Shown piece after piece: positions 47,645-55,947 of a stretch of 64,000 bases of DNA. Each line of letters begins with the position of its first letter. The stretch's first letter is position 1. The notes beneath the pieces are model-generated. The model had not been told where the DNA came from and ran no database searches. It saw nothing but the letters and a program-made list of their open reading frames with translations. The position numbers and the translations under genes are program-made. This DNA comes from Verrucomicrobiia bacterium (GTDB lineage Bacteria > Verrucomicrobiota > Verrucomicrobiia > Verrucomicrobiales > Akkermansiaceae), in assembly GCA_030432565.1 (NCBI GenBank), contig JAUIGV010000025.1:1-64000 (forward strand), given 5' to 3'.

Positions 47645-49399
47645 TTATTTGTGTTGGAACGGCGTCTTCAGTGGAATGAGCATCTCAAAGGGAGCCGCGT
47701 AGTCGTTGGTCTCTTGTTCGGGTGTCGCCTTGATTCGAGCGAGCTGGTTGTCCGGGATGGGCTTGCCCTTGGCATCGACAAACTTAAAGATTTCGGATCC
47801 TTTGAACTTTTCGAGAATATCAAGAACCTCGGTCTGCTTGTTCAGGTGGAGGCCTCTGATGATCACGCTGTCGACCCAGGTCTCCTCCTTCATCAGGGGA
47901 GAATTGCCGGGAGTGGTGGTCGCGAAGCTCTCGTCCATGACCGGATCGCTCTTGGCGTCGCCCGTGACTTGATACTTGGTGCGGTATTCAAAATCAGTCA
48001 GCCAGACATTCTCGCTCACGAAAGCCGAGGACACGTCGTTCCAGGTTTTGATGAAGCTGAGGCGGCCGTTTTCGGCTGCTGCGTAGGCGTTGATGAGCCC
48101 CACACTCTTCTCCTCATCCTTGAGGAGCTTTTTGATCTTGGTGGCGGACTGCTGGATGGTTTGAGCCTCCTGATCAAGCTTGGCAAGATGAGCCTCACCA
48201 TCGCTGACCGACTTGATCTTGAAACCGGCCCAAGCGCCGAGACCGGCGATAAACAGAGCCGAGGCTGTGATAAGGGCAGGCTTCCGGCGGGTAATGTCCC
48301 GCTGGGCCTGAACGGCTTCGGGGACCAGGTCAATGTTGATCGTTGCGTTGTCCGAAGCGCGCAAAGCAAGACCGACAAGCTCGCCGAGTTGGTGGGCTTC
48401 GCGACCGATGGCATCGACGTCGACTCCCTTGCCGACCGAAATCCGTTGAAGCGGATTGAAGGTTTCGACAGGAAGGTTGAGCTTCTCCTCGAGGAACTCA
48501 CGGAGATAGGGAAGATTGGCCGTTCCACCGGCAAGAAGGACCTTCTGCGGAGCGTTCCCGCCCTGTTGGCTTCGGAAAAGAGTGTTGGTGCGCTGAATCT
48601 CCGCAGTGAGGCGGGTCAGGGCATTCCGGACCACCGTTCCGAGAGCGGCAGTTGCTTCGTCCAATTGTCCGGCGTGACCTCCTCCGAGGGTCACCAGTCC
48701 GCTGGTCAGCTTGCTGTTTTCGGCCTCGGCGAAGGCAACATTGTATTCTTTCGCAATTGCACTGGTGAGATTGGCTCCGCCAATCGAGACCGAGCGAGTG
48801 AAGAACTTCTTTCCATCGGCATAAATCAGATTGGATGTTTTCGCACCGATATCGAGCAAGAGGACACATTCCTCCAGTCCGGGATAATTATAGCGGAAAG
48901 CATTATAAAGAGCAGTCGGAGCCGAGTCGACCAAACGGGTGCCGAGACCGGTATCGGCAACAACCGAGTTCAAATCGTTCAGAGAGTCGGCCTTGATGGC
49001 GACCAGGACAACCTCGTTCTCAATGCCATCGGTCTCAAGCTTCTCCCAGTCCCAAACCACCTCGTCGATGGGGAAGGGAACATTTTGCTGGGCTTCAAAT
49101 CGCACCAGCTCCCCCATGTTCTCGGTCTCGAGAGGCGGAAGCTTGACGAAACGCACAAAGACCGACTGCCCCGAAAGAGCGTAGGCTGTCTTTTGTTTGT
49201 CAACCTTGAGTCCCTGGGCGAGCTCTTTGATGGCAAGTTGGACCTGTGGGATGCGCGCGGCTTCCGTGGCAGGGTCCGCGAGAATACTGGTGGCGGCGTA
49301 TTTCTTGAGGATCAGACCTTTTTTGGTCGGGGCAAAAACGCCCATGGAGATCCTTTGAGAACCGATATTAAGTGCAATGATCGACTGTTGGTCAGCCAT
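47645..49399 (-). CDS. PilM-PilN-like fusion of the pilus-type operon (Amuc_1101-like)
   Basis: 584 residues in two parts. Residues ~1-360 are PilM, an actin-like ATPase fold: SIIALNIGSQRISMGVF, VRFVKLPPLE, VPFPIDEVVWDW, LLLDIGAKTSNLIYADGK, TRSVSIGGANLTSAIA and KVLLAGGTANLPYLREFLEE. Residues ~375 onward look like PilN: a transmembrane helix (ALITASALFIAGLGAWAGF, ~378-396), a coiled coil (AHLAKLDQEAQTIQQ) and a ferredoxin-like periplasmic domain. In most pilus systems PilM and PilN are separate proteins that bind each other, so the fusion fixes the pair covalently. It lies 27 bases before the 1100-like gene. Confidence 0.9.
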   Translation of the reverse strand: MADQQSIIALNIGSQRISMGVFAPTKKGLILKKYAATSILADPATEAARIPQVQLAIKELAQGLKVDKQKTAYALSGQSVFVRFVKLPPLETENMGELVRFEAQQNVPFPIDEVVWDWEKLETDGIENEVVLVAIKADSLNDLNSVVADTGLGTRLVDSAPTALYNAFRYNYPGLEECVLLLDIGAKTSNLIYADGKKFFTRSVSIGGANLTSAIAKEYNVAFAEAENSKLTSGLVTLGGGHAGQLDEATAALGTVVRNALTRLTAEIQRTNTLFRSQQGGNAPQKVLLAGGTANLPYLREFLEEKLNLPVETFNPLQRISVGKGVDVDAIGREAHQLGELVGLALRASDNATINIDLVPEAVQAQRDITRRKPALITASALFIAGLGAWAGFKIKSVSDGEAHLAKLDQEAQTIQQSATKIKKLLKDEEKSVGLINAYAAAENGRLSFIKTWNDVSSAFVSENVWLTDFEYRTKYQVTGDAKSDPVMDESFATTTPGNSPLMKEETWVDSVIIRGLHLNKQTEVLDILEKFKGSEIFKFVDAKGKPIPDNQLARIKATPEQETNDYAAPFEMLIPLKTPFQHK

Positions 49400-49449
49400 A
49401 GTTTTTATGTGTGGGTGTGGAGAAAATTAGTGGGGAGTAGCCCAGGGCT

Positions 49450-50079
49450 TCAGTCTTTTGGCTGAACTTCGGCGTAGCGGTCGTACCAAAGTGCGGCAAA
49501 AGGAGTCTGGGTTTTGTCGAGCAGAGGAAATTTCGAAGTCGCTTCGACCCCCTTCAGGGCTTCGCGCCACCAGCCGGCTTTTTGGCCATGACTGAAGAAG
49601 CCGACCATTTTGCCACCCCACTCAATCTCACCACCGATGGCTTCGAGATCCGATTTACTGGCCTTGGTGCTTCCGGTAATCCGCTTGAGCGTATTCGGAG
49701 AAATGTAAATTGAGACAAAAACAGGCTCATCAACCGGAATGTTCACATAGGTGACTGTTTTGCTGATCTTGTAGGCTTTGCGATCCTGCCCTTTCACCAC
49801 GACGTGCCAGTTGACGTTGATCTGATCAAGATATCCGTCCTTGGGCTCGTTGCGCAGGCGGTCAGGCTGTAACTTCACCTCAACCTCGAGCCAGTCCTTG
49901 GGTTTGAAATTCTTGGCATTGCCATCCTGAATCTCGGGAGACTGCAATTCGGTAAACTTCGGATCATCAACCTTAAACTTCGCATCTTTTGAAACCTCGA
50001 GCTGTCCAAAAGCGCTGGTGGAGAGGCTCAGACCGCACGCAAGAGGGAGAATGGATTGAAGAAATCTCTGTTTATTCAT
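49450..50079 (-). CDS. Amuc_1102-like secreted protein, first gene of the pilus-type operon
   Basis: 209 residues from ATG 50079; the frame continues to 50265 but without signal peptide and into the aroD promoter region. Signal peptide MNKQRFLQSILPLACGLSLSTSAFGQ. Beta-rich body (WLEVEVKLQPDR, INVNWHVVVKG, EPVFVSIYISPNTLKRI) ending KTQTPFAALWYDRYAEV. In Akkermansia the corresponding protein has an immunoglobulin-like fold and is made with the locus. A full-length paralogue is at 7401-8027. 50 bases lie between it and the PilM/PilN gene. Confidence 0.8.
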   Translation of the reverse strand: MNKQRFLQSILPLACGLSLSTSAFGQLEVSKDAKFKVDDPKFTELQSPEIQDGNAKNFKPKDWLEVEVKLQPDRLRNEPKDGYLDQINVNWHVVVKGQDRKAYKISKTVTYVNIPVDEPVFVSIYISPNTLKRITGSTKASKSDLEAIGGEIEWGGKMVGFFSHGQKAGWWREALKGVEATSKFPLLDKTQTPFAALWYDRYAEVQPKD

Positions 50080-50235
50080 GATTTGTTGAAAGGTTTCGCA
50101 GAGGCTATGAAATCCGCACGGGGGGCGGCTAGCAAAAAACCGTGATACGGCTTGTTTTTTTAACAGTTGACAGCGCTCAACGATTCTGTCCGAAGGCCTT
50201 TGACAAATACAAATCCCCCACCCCACTCTCCGTTC

Positions 50236-50907
50236 ATGACGCAGCAAGGGCCAATGAACCAACATTTGTCGGACGGAAAAAGACTCGTTGTCGGGGCAAT
50301 TGCCGACTCCATGACTCTTTCCACCACCCCGACCGGTTGTGATGTGGTGGAATTGCGGCTCGATTCATTGGGAACCGGAGAAAATGTGCATCAATTCGCA
50401 AGGGATTGTCCACTGCCCATCCTGGTGACCGCAAGGGGTCCGGAGGAAGGCGGTCAAAGCGACTGGTCCATAGAAGAAAGAGCGGATGCTTATCGCTCAT
50501 TCCTGCCACAGGCTTCGCTCATCGACATTGAACTCCGTGACCTGGATGCTTTCAGCGGGGTCATTGACGAAGCCAGGAGCCTCGGAATCCCTCTGATCGG
50601 CTCCTTCCACGATTTCACCGCGACTCCGGAGCCTGAATCGCTGGCCGAAAAAATCGATTCACGGGTCGACATCCACAAGTTCGCCCTCATGACGCAGTCG
50701 ACGAAGGACGTTATCAAGCATCTCGCGATTTTCGAGCATCTTCCCGGACGCGCTTTGTCCGTCATGGGCATGGGACCTCTCGGCGCGGCGGCCCGGCCCC
50801 TGATGGCCGAAGCGGGATCGCTTTTAAACTATGGGTATCTGGGGATTACCCCGACCGCCCCCAACCAGTGGCCCGCCGAATTACTCAAGGCCACTCTTGC
50901 GATCTAA
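50236..50907 (+). CDS. aroD: 3-dehydroquinate dehydratase, type I
   Basis: Third step of the shikimate pathway: dehydration of 3-dehydroquinate through a Schiff base. From ATG 50236 it has 223 residues; ATG 50254, with AAGGG just before it, is an equally good start. Active-site residues: VVELRLDSLG (Glu-Leu-Arg), IGSFHDF (His) and VDIHKFALM (the Schiff-base Lys), with PLGAAARPL near the end. Divergent from the pilus-type operon and convergent with the helicase gene, their stops directly adjoining. Confidence 0.92.
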   Translation: MTQQGPMNQHLSDGKRLVVGAIADSMTLSTTPTGCDVVELRLDSLGTGENVHQFARDCPLPILVTARGPEEGGQSDWSIEERADAYRSFLPQASLIDIELRDLDAFSGVIDEARSLGIPLIGSFHDFTATPEPESLAEKIDSRVDIHKFALMTQSTKDVIKHLAIFEHLPGRALSVMGMGPLGAAARPLMAEAGSLLNYGYLGITPTAPNQWPAELLKATLAI

Positions 50908-52851
50908 CTACGGCACAATTTTCACCGGAGCCGGAGGCAGGGCGGCCAGAAAAGATTTTCCGTAACGCTTGGTGACGACACGATTATCGAGAATCACCAC
51001 CATCCCCTCGTCCTTTTTGGTCCGGATCAAGCGACCCACCCCCTGGCGGAGTTTGATCACCGCTTCCGGAACGGAATACTGCATGAAGGGATTTCCGCCC
51101 TCGGCTTCAATCTCTTCCAAACGAGCTGCCGTCAGCGGATGATCCGGCACGGCAAAGGGGAGCCGTGTGATGATGACGTTGCTGAGCGCTTCTCCCGGCA
51201 CATCAACTCCCGCCCAAAAACTTTCGGTCCCGAAGAGAACACTGTGCACATCCTTGCGAAATTCCTCGACCATTTTCTGGCGCGGCATTCCCATCCCTTG
51301 CGCGAGAAGAGTCCACCCGTGACCGTCGAAAAACTCCTCCATGCTCTCCGCGACCGATCGCAAAAGCCGGTGACTGGTGAAGAGGACAAAAGCGCGCCCT
51401 TCGGACTTTTTCACCACCCGTTCGATCCAGTGGACCAACATGTCCTCGTAATCATCGTCGCGCGGATCCGGCATCGACTTCATGACGTAAATCGCCATCT
51501 GCTTTTGATAGTCGAAGGGACTCCCGATCTTCACCGCGGGAACATGCTGCGCGCCAATGCGCTCTCGGAAATAGCTCAACTGGTCGTCGCCCGTTCCCAG
51601 GGTTGCGCTCGTGGTGATACAGGTTTTATCGGGCCCAAAAAGAAGCGGACGCAGACGATCCGCGACATTGACAGGCGCGGCATTCAGGGTGAATGAAGTT
51701 CCCTCATAGCCCGACTTCTCGACCCAGTAAACGCTCCCGCCATCTTCCTGATCGAGAAACATTTTCAGGCCACCGTGCATCTCACGGAGACGCCGCGCCC
51801 CTTCCATCAACTCACCCTTGCGGGTGTCGTCCTCCGTCTCTTCCGCAACCTCTTCGATCGCAGTCCAGCATTCACGCAGCGGCCCCGCCAATGTGTTCTC
51901 AACCAACTCCGGTTGCCGCACGCGACACTCCCGGCCCCATTCGCCAAAAGTCACGGCATCACCAATGTTTTCGAAAAAATCATCCGCTTCCTCGAGGACC
52001 TTTTTCGCACAATCCATCGCTTCCGTCGCCTGGGCATACTTCAACAAGCCCTTGCCGGTTTTGGGATGATACAATCGCTGCAAATCAAATCGCAATCCCG
52101 CCTGGCTGAGCCGCAAACCCAGCGACTTCGCAGCCACGGCCTCCAATGTGTGGGCTTCGTCAAAAATCACAAAATCATTCGGAACCAGAAAACCCGATTC
52201 GTTTTCATTCATCTCCTCCTCGGGATTGAGCAGCGAGAAAAACAGACTGTGATTCACCACCAGAACGCGGGCGCTTTGAGCAAACTTCCGGGCTTCCTGA
52301 AAAAAACAATTTCCTCGTGGCCCGCACGTCCGCTGCGTGCAGATGTGCGATTCGCTGCAAACCTGCAACCACACCTTGAGCGAGGGCTCGAAATCCAAAT
52401 CACTCTTGGTCCCGTCGCGAGTCGACTCCGCCCATTTCCAAATCTCCATGAGCTCCTCCTGCTCGCTCGAGGTGAAAAGATCGCCGCCGTTGTCCATGGC
52501 CCGACGCAACCTCATCGGACACAGATAATTCCCCCGCCCTTTCAAAAGAGCTGCTTCAAATGGCCCCGCCAAAAGCTTGCGCACAATCGGTAAATCCTTC
52601 CCGATCAATTGCTCTTGCAGATTGATGGTGTGCGTTGAGATCACCGCCTTCTTTCCTTCGCGAATGGCATACTCCACCGCCGGGATGAGATAAGCCAGCG
52701 ACTTCCCCACTCCGGTCCCGGCCTCAATCACCAGGGAACGCCCGCCCTCCAGTGCATCGGCCACTTCGCCCGCCATTTGCTGCTGCTCGGCACGGTATTC
52801 AAAGTCGGGAGATTTCGAGAGCAGACCGGTCTCCGAAAAAACCATCCGCAT
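50908..52851 (-). CDS. dinG: DinG/YoaA-type iron-sulfur DNA helicase
   Basis: 647 residues from ATG 52851, chosen because GGAG stands five bases before it; the frame runs to 52890. Superfamily 2, XPD-like 5'-3' helicase. Walker A is IEAGTGVGKSLAYLIPA, Ia is STHTINLQEQL, the DEAH box is VIFDEAHTLEA, motif V/VI are FGTESFWAGVDVPGEAL and QGVGRLIRTKKDEG. Four cysteines for the 4Fe-4S cluster: YLCPMRL, QVCSESHICTQRTCGPRGNC. Acts on R-loops and stalled forks in relatives. No LexA-type box is seen upstream, unlike E. coli dinG. The name could equally be yoaA. Confidence 0.9.
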   Translation of the reverse strand: MRMVFSETGLLSKSPDFEYRAEQQQMAGEVADALEGGRSLVIEAGTGVGKSLAYLIPAVEYAIREGKKAVISTHTINLQEQLIGKDLPIVRKLLAGPFEAALLKGRGNYLCPMRLRRAMDNGGDLFTSSEQEELMEIWKWAESTRDGTKSDLDFEPSLKVWLQVCSESHICTQRTCGPRGNCFFQEARKFAQSARVLVVNHSLFFSLLNPEEEMNENESGFLVPNDFVIFDEAHTLEAVAAKSLGLRLSQAGLRFDLQRLYHPKTGKGLLKYAQATEAMDCAKKVLEEADDFFENIGDAVTFGEWGRECRVRQPELVENTLAGPLRECWTAIEEVAEETEDDTRKGELMEGARRLREMHGGLKMFLDQEDGGSVYWVEKSGYEGTSFTLNAAPVNVADRLRPLLFGPDKTCITTSATLGTGDDQLSYFRERIGAQHVPAVKIGSPFDYQKQMAIYVMKSMPDPRDDDYEDMLVHWIERVVKKSEGRAFVLFTSHRLLRSVAESMEEFFDGHGWTLLAQGMGMPRQKMVEEFRKDVHSVLFGTESFWAGVDVPGEALSNVIITRLPFAVPDHPLTAARLEEIEAEGGNPFMQYSVPEAVIKLRQGVGRLIRTKKDEGMVVILDNRVVTKRYGKSFLAALPPAPVKIVP

Positions 52852-52959
52852 CTCATCTCCGAACGAATTACCACCACCAAGCGAAATCACCCCTCTGGGT
52901 AGCTTCTCACGCCGGCAAATTCAACTGCCATCATCACAAGAAGTCCAATGCTGATTTTC

Positions 52960-52973
52960 CAACATTTATGTTG
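52960..52973. promoter_or_regulatory. palindromic operator candidate for the BlaI-type repressor
   Basis: CAACAT-TT-ATGTTG: both six-base arms are exact inverted copies. It lies 32 bases before the blaI-like start. BlaI/MecI repressors bind dyads built on TACA-N2-TGTA; this site keeps the ACA/TGT core (ACAT...ATGT) with the same two-base centre. Autoregulation of the operon is the simple reading. Confidence 0.6.
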
Positions 52974-53004
52974 CAGGTTTTTTAGCATCCATTACGATCC
53001 CGTC

Positions 53005-53373
53005 ATGAACCGTTTGGAAAAAGGTGAACTCTCGCGTCGCGAACGACAGATCCTCGATATCCTGTATCGTTTGGGAGAAGCCACCGCCCAGGACGTGCAG
53101 GACGAACTGCCCGATCCTCCTTCCTACTCAGCTGTCCGGGCTCTTCTCGCCACCCTCGAAAACAAGGACATGGTGAAGCACTCCAAGGAAGGGCGCCGCT
53201 ATCTTTACAGTCCCGTTATCAACGAGAACAAGGCCAAGCGCACGGCTCTCAAAAACCTTTTGGGAACCTTCTTTAAAGGAAAGCCCGAGAACCTCGTCGC
53301 CGCTCTTCTCGATCCGAGCGATCAGCAGCTCAGCGAAAAGGAAATCGCCGAGATTCGCAAACTCATCAAGTAG
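53005..53373 (+). CDS. BlaI/MecI-family winged-helix repressor
   Basis: 122 residues from ATG 53005 (frame open from 52948). Winged helix at ~8-75: LSRRERQILDILYRLGEATAQDV, SYSAVRALLATLENKDMV (recognition helix) and EGRRYLYSPVI (wing). The remainder is the dimerisation helix pair (ALKNLLGTFFKGKPENLVAALL). In known systems such repressors are cut or released when the partner membrane protease senses a signal. The partner gene starts ten bases downstream. A palindrome at 52960-52973 is the probable operator. Confidence 0.93.
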   Translation: MNRLEKGELSRRERQILDILYRLGEATAQDVQDELPDPPSYSAVRALLATLENKDMVKHSKEGRRYLYSPVINENKAKRTALKNLLGTFFKGKPENLVAALLDPSDQQLSEKEIAEIRKLIK

Positions 53374-53382
53374 TCGCAAGCC

Positions 53383-54315
53383 ATGCTCATTCCTTCGCTC
53401 GTCTTCTCCCTCCTCGCGGCCTTCGCGATGTGGGTTTTCGTGCGACGGAATCCCGCCACCGACCCCCGGGTCACTGTCGCCATCCTTGCGCTCCTTCTTG
53501 TCCTCCCTCTTCTCAATTTCCTCCCCAAATACTCGGTCACGGTCGCTGGAAACAGCGAATCCGCCTCATCGCCGAGCCCCTGGGTTTTCCCCGCAATTTG
53601 GACCGTCGGTTTTCTTTTTTTCGGACTTCGTGGACTCATTGATGTCCTCTCAATGCAACGCTGGAATCGCGAATCGAGACTGGCGAATGATCTCCCGGCC
53701 TTTCAGGAAACCCTCGCTGAACTCGGCATCTCCAGAAGAGTTGACCTGCGCATTCATCCGAGGCTCACTTCGCCGGTCGTCTCCGGGTTGATCCGCCCAC
53801 GAATTTACCTGCCCGAGAGTTCCACCGACTGGTCTCCCCAGACCCTTAAGATGGCGCTCCTTCACGAACTTGGCCACGTCCAGCGTCGCGACCTTTGGAT
53901 GGCCACACTCGCGCATGTCGTCTGCGTCCTTCATTGGTTTAATCCCGCGGTGTGGTGGTTGCGTCGCACTTTCCTCTCCCAGTGCGAATATGCCTGTGAT
54001 GCTCACTTGGTTGAAAAAGGGACCGACCCCCGCATCTATGCCAACGCCCTTTGCGACGTGGCCCAATCGGCCTCCGCTCCCCCGCTTTCTCTTGCCATGG
54101 CCGGCCATGTGCCCCTGCGCGAGCGCATAATCTTTCTTTCGCGAGGTGGCCGGCGAGGCTCGGTCCTTCTCTCCGGACTCATTTTGCTGACTGCGAGCAG
54201 CGCCATCGCGATGAGCATGATTCGCTTCGTTCCGGAACGCGCAAAGGCCCCGCTCCCGGCCCCCATGAACGAAGTCGATCTTCGCTTCAGTGCCGACCCC
54301 TTTCCTGGCGATTAG
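53383..54315 (+). CDS. M56 family membrane metalloprotease (BlaR1-like, no beta-lactam sensor)
   Basis: 310 residues. Membrane helices at the N-terminus (LVFSLLAAFAMWVFV, VTVAILALLLVLPLLNFL, WVFPAIWTVGFLFFGLRGLI). The zinc protease site is LLHELGHVQRRDLW (HExxH, ~165) with a downstream Glu in QCEYACDAHLVEKG. One further helix (GSVLLSGLILLTASSAIAMSMI) is followed by only ~40 residues. BlaR1 has a ~250-residue penicillin-binding sensor after that helix; here it is missing, so the signal is not a beta-lactam bound by this protein. It should inactivate the BlaI-type repressor next door. Confidence 0.9.
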   Translation: MLIPSLVFSLLAAFAMWVFVRRNPATDPRVTVAILALLLVLPLLNFLPKYSVTVAGNSESASSPSPWVFPAIWTVGFLFFGLRGLIDVLSMQRWNRESRLANDLPAFQETLAELGISRRVDLRIHPRLTSPVVSGLIRPRIYLPESSTDWSPQTLKMALLHELGHVQRRDLWMATLAHVVCVLHWFNPAVWWLRRTFLSQCEYACDAHLVEKGTDPRIYANALCDVAQSASAPPLSLAMAGHVPLRERIIFLSRGGRRGSVLLSGLILLTASSAIAMSMIRFVPERAKAPLPAPMNEVDLRFSADPFPGD

Positions 54316-54387
54316 AGCAAAGATTTTCTTATCAACCGAAATCGACTCTGGAAAGTTCCCGGAACTACGGCACGTTCCTATAAACGA

Positions 54388-55824
54388 ATGGGTCGGCACG
54401 TCAAATCATCGAGAGAGGTCCTCGCCTGGATTGCGGCGCAGCGGCGGGCCACCTCGATTAGCAGTGTCATTATTGCCCTGCTCCTGATGCTCTTGATCGG
54501 AATCCTGCTTTACCTCATCAATCTCACCATCGACCGAAAGGACATCCCCCGGCAGGTCACCTACATCGCGCCCCCCTCGGAGGAAATTGACAACGATGCT
54601 TCACAGCAAAAGGCTCAGGTTCAGGTCGCACGCAGACCCACTCCGCCGGGAGGAGGGGCTCCCTCGAAAATCATCTCCGCAGTCACCGCCTCCCCTGTCG
54701 CCGCTCCTACCATGGTTGAGCCTGCCCTCGATCAGACTTTTGGGATCGACGAAGGTTTTGGCAGCGCTTCCGATCAGGGCTTCGGCGGCGGGGATTTCGG
54801 CACCGTCCCGGGCGGAGCCGGCAAACGCTGCAATGCCGACGATCGTCTCGCACGACTTGCCTCCACCGGCGGCTCACCGGAGTGTGAGACCGCGGTCATC
54901 AACGCGCTCCGCTATCTGACCAAAAAACAACACCAGGAAGGGTATTGGGGCGAGGAACATCGCTGCGGAATCACCGGATTGGCCCTGCTTGCCTACCTCG
55001 GACATTGCGAAACGCCGGTCTCCGAGGAGTTCGGCGAAGCCGTTTTTAACGCCACCGTCTACCTCATCGATCGCGCCATGAAAAACAAGGGACGGATCTT
55101 TGACGATGAAGGCGGCCCGTGGTGCTACGAACACGCCATTGCCACTTACGCCCTCTGCGAAAGCTACCTCTTCAGCCGCTCCTTTGGGTATCACATTCCC
55201 AATCTCGAGAAAGTTGTTCAGGGAGCGGTCCAATGGATCATCGACTCCCAAAACTCCGTGGGCAGTTGGGGCTACCGCTACGGTGGCGGAGGTCGCTACG
55301 ACACCTCGATTACCGCGTGGCATCTGCAGGCGCTGAAAGCCGCCAAGTCGACCGGCTTGAAATTCCCGAAACTGCAGGACTCCGTCAACCGGGGCCTCAA
55401 ATCCCTGATCAACACCCAGTTGCCCAGCGGTGGATTTGGCTACGATCTCAACCGGAAGGACGAAGGAAATTTACCCCTCACCGGTGCCGGGGTGCTTTGC
55501 CTCCAGCAACACAACGGACGCCGCGATTTTGATGCGCGCCAAGGGATCGCCCACATCGCCAGGAATTCCCGTTTTGACTTCAAAAAGAACGCCAACCTTT
55601 ACGAACACTACTACGTTTCACAGGCCGCGATGAACGAAGGCGGCGCTTTCTGGAAAAGCTACAACAAGATGTTCCGTGACCAATTGGTGACCAATCAAAG
55701 CCAGGACGGCTCGTGGCCCAACCCGCCTGGCAACAAGCACTCGGCTGGCGAAATTTACAACACCGCCCTCGCCACCCTGATGCTCGAAGTCTACTACCGC
55801 TACCTCCCCGGCACCGGAAAATAG
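54388..55824 (+). CDS. membrane-anchored protein with prenyltransferase/squalene-cyclase-type repeats
   Basis: 478 residues. One N-terminal transmembrane helix (ISSVIIALLLMLLIGILLYLINL, ~24-46), a Pro/Gly-rich linker (~50-150), then an alpha/alpha-barrel domain (~165-478) with QW-like repeats: KKQHQEGYWGEEH, DSQNSVGSWGYRYGG, TQLPSGGFGYDL and NQSQDGSWPNPPG. The DxDD acid motif of squalene-hopene cyclases is not found, so a cyclase role is unlikely. Proteins of this shape are frequent in Planctomycetes and Verrucomicrobia and are thought to bind peptides or lipids. It starts 72 bases after the M56 protease gene. Confidence 0.85.
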   Translation: MGRHVKSSREVLAWIAAQRRATSISSVIIALLLMLLIGILLYLINLTIDRKDIPRQVTYIAPPSEEIDNDASQQKAQVQVARRPTPPGGGAPSKIISAVTASPVAAPTMVEPALDQTFGIDEGFGSASDQGFGGGDFGTVPGGAGKRCNADDRLARLASTGGSPECETAVINALRYLTKKQHQEGYWGEEHRCGITGLALLAYLGHCETPVSEEFGEAVFNATVYLIDRAMKNKGRIFDDEGGPWCYEHAIATYALCESYLFSRSFGYHIPNLEKVVQGAVQWIIDSQNSVGSWGYRYGGGGRYDTSITAWHLQALKAAKSTGLKFPKLQDSVNRGLKSLINTQLPSGGFGYDLNRKDEGNLPLTGAGVLCLQQHNGRRDFDARQGIAHIARNSRFDFKKNANLYEHYYVSQAAMNEGGAFWKSYNKMFRDQLVTNQSQDGSWPNPPGNKHSAGEIYNTALATLMLEVYYRYLPGTGK

Positions 55825-55947
55825 CTCCCCGCTCCATGCGACCCGGGATGATGCTCCGCTGAAATCACAAGCCGCGAACGAGGGATTTTATTTTCGTAAC
55901 CTTTCTGTGAATCCCGGCGTAGACCCACAAATCAGAAACCAGAAGCC

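Noticed and set aside
47651-49465. 604-codon plus-strand frame across the PilM/PilN gene
   Set aside because: Antisense shadow of a clear PilM-type protein, with no start context or motifs of its own.
53383-54315. Beta-lactam resistance regulator (BlaR1/MecR1 proper)
   Set aside because: The penicillin-binding sensor domain is absent and no beta-lactamase or PBP gene is near.
54388-55824. Functional squalene-hopene cyclase
   Set aside because: The DxDD acid motif is not seen, and the protein has an anchor and long linker; only the repeat fold is supported.
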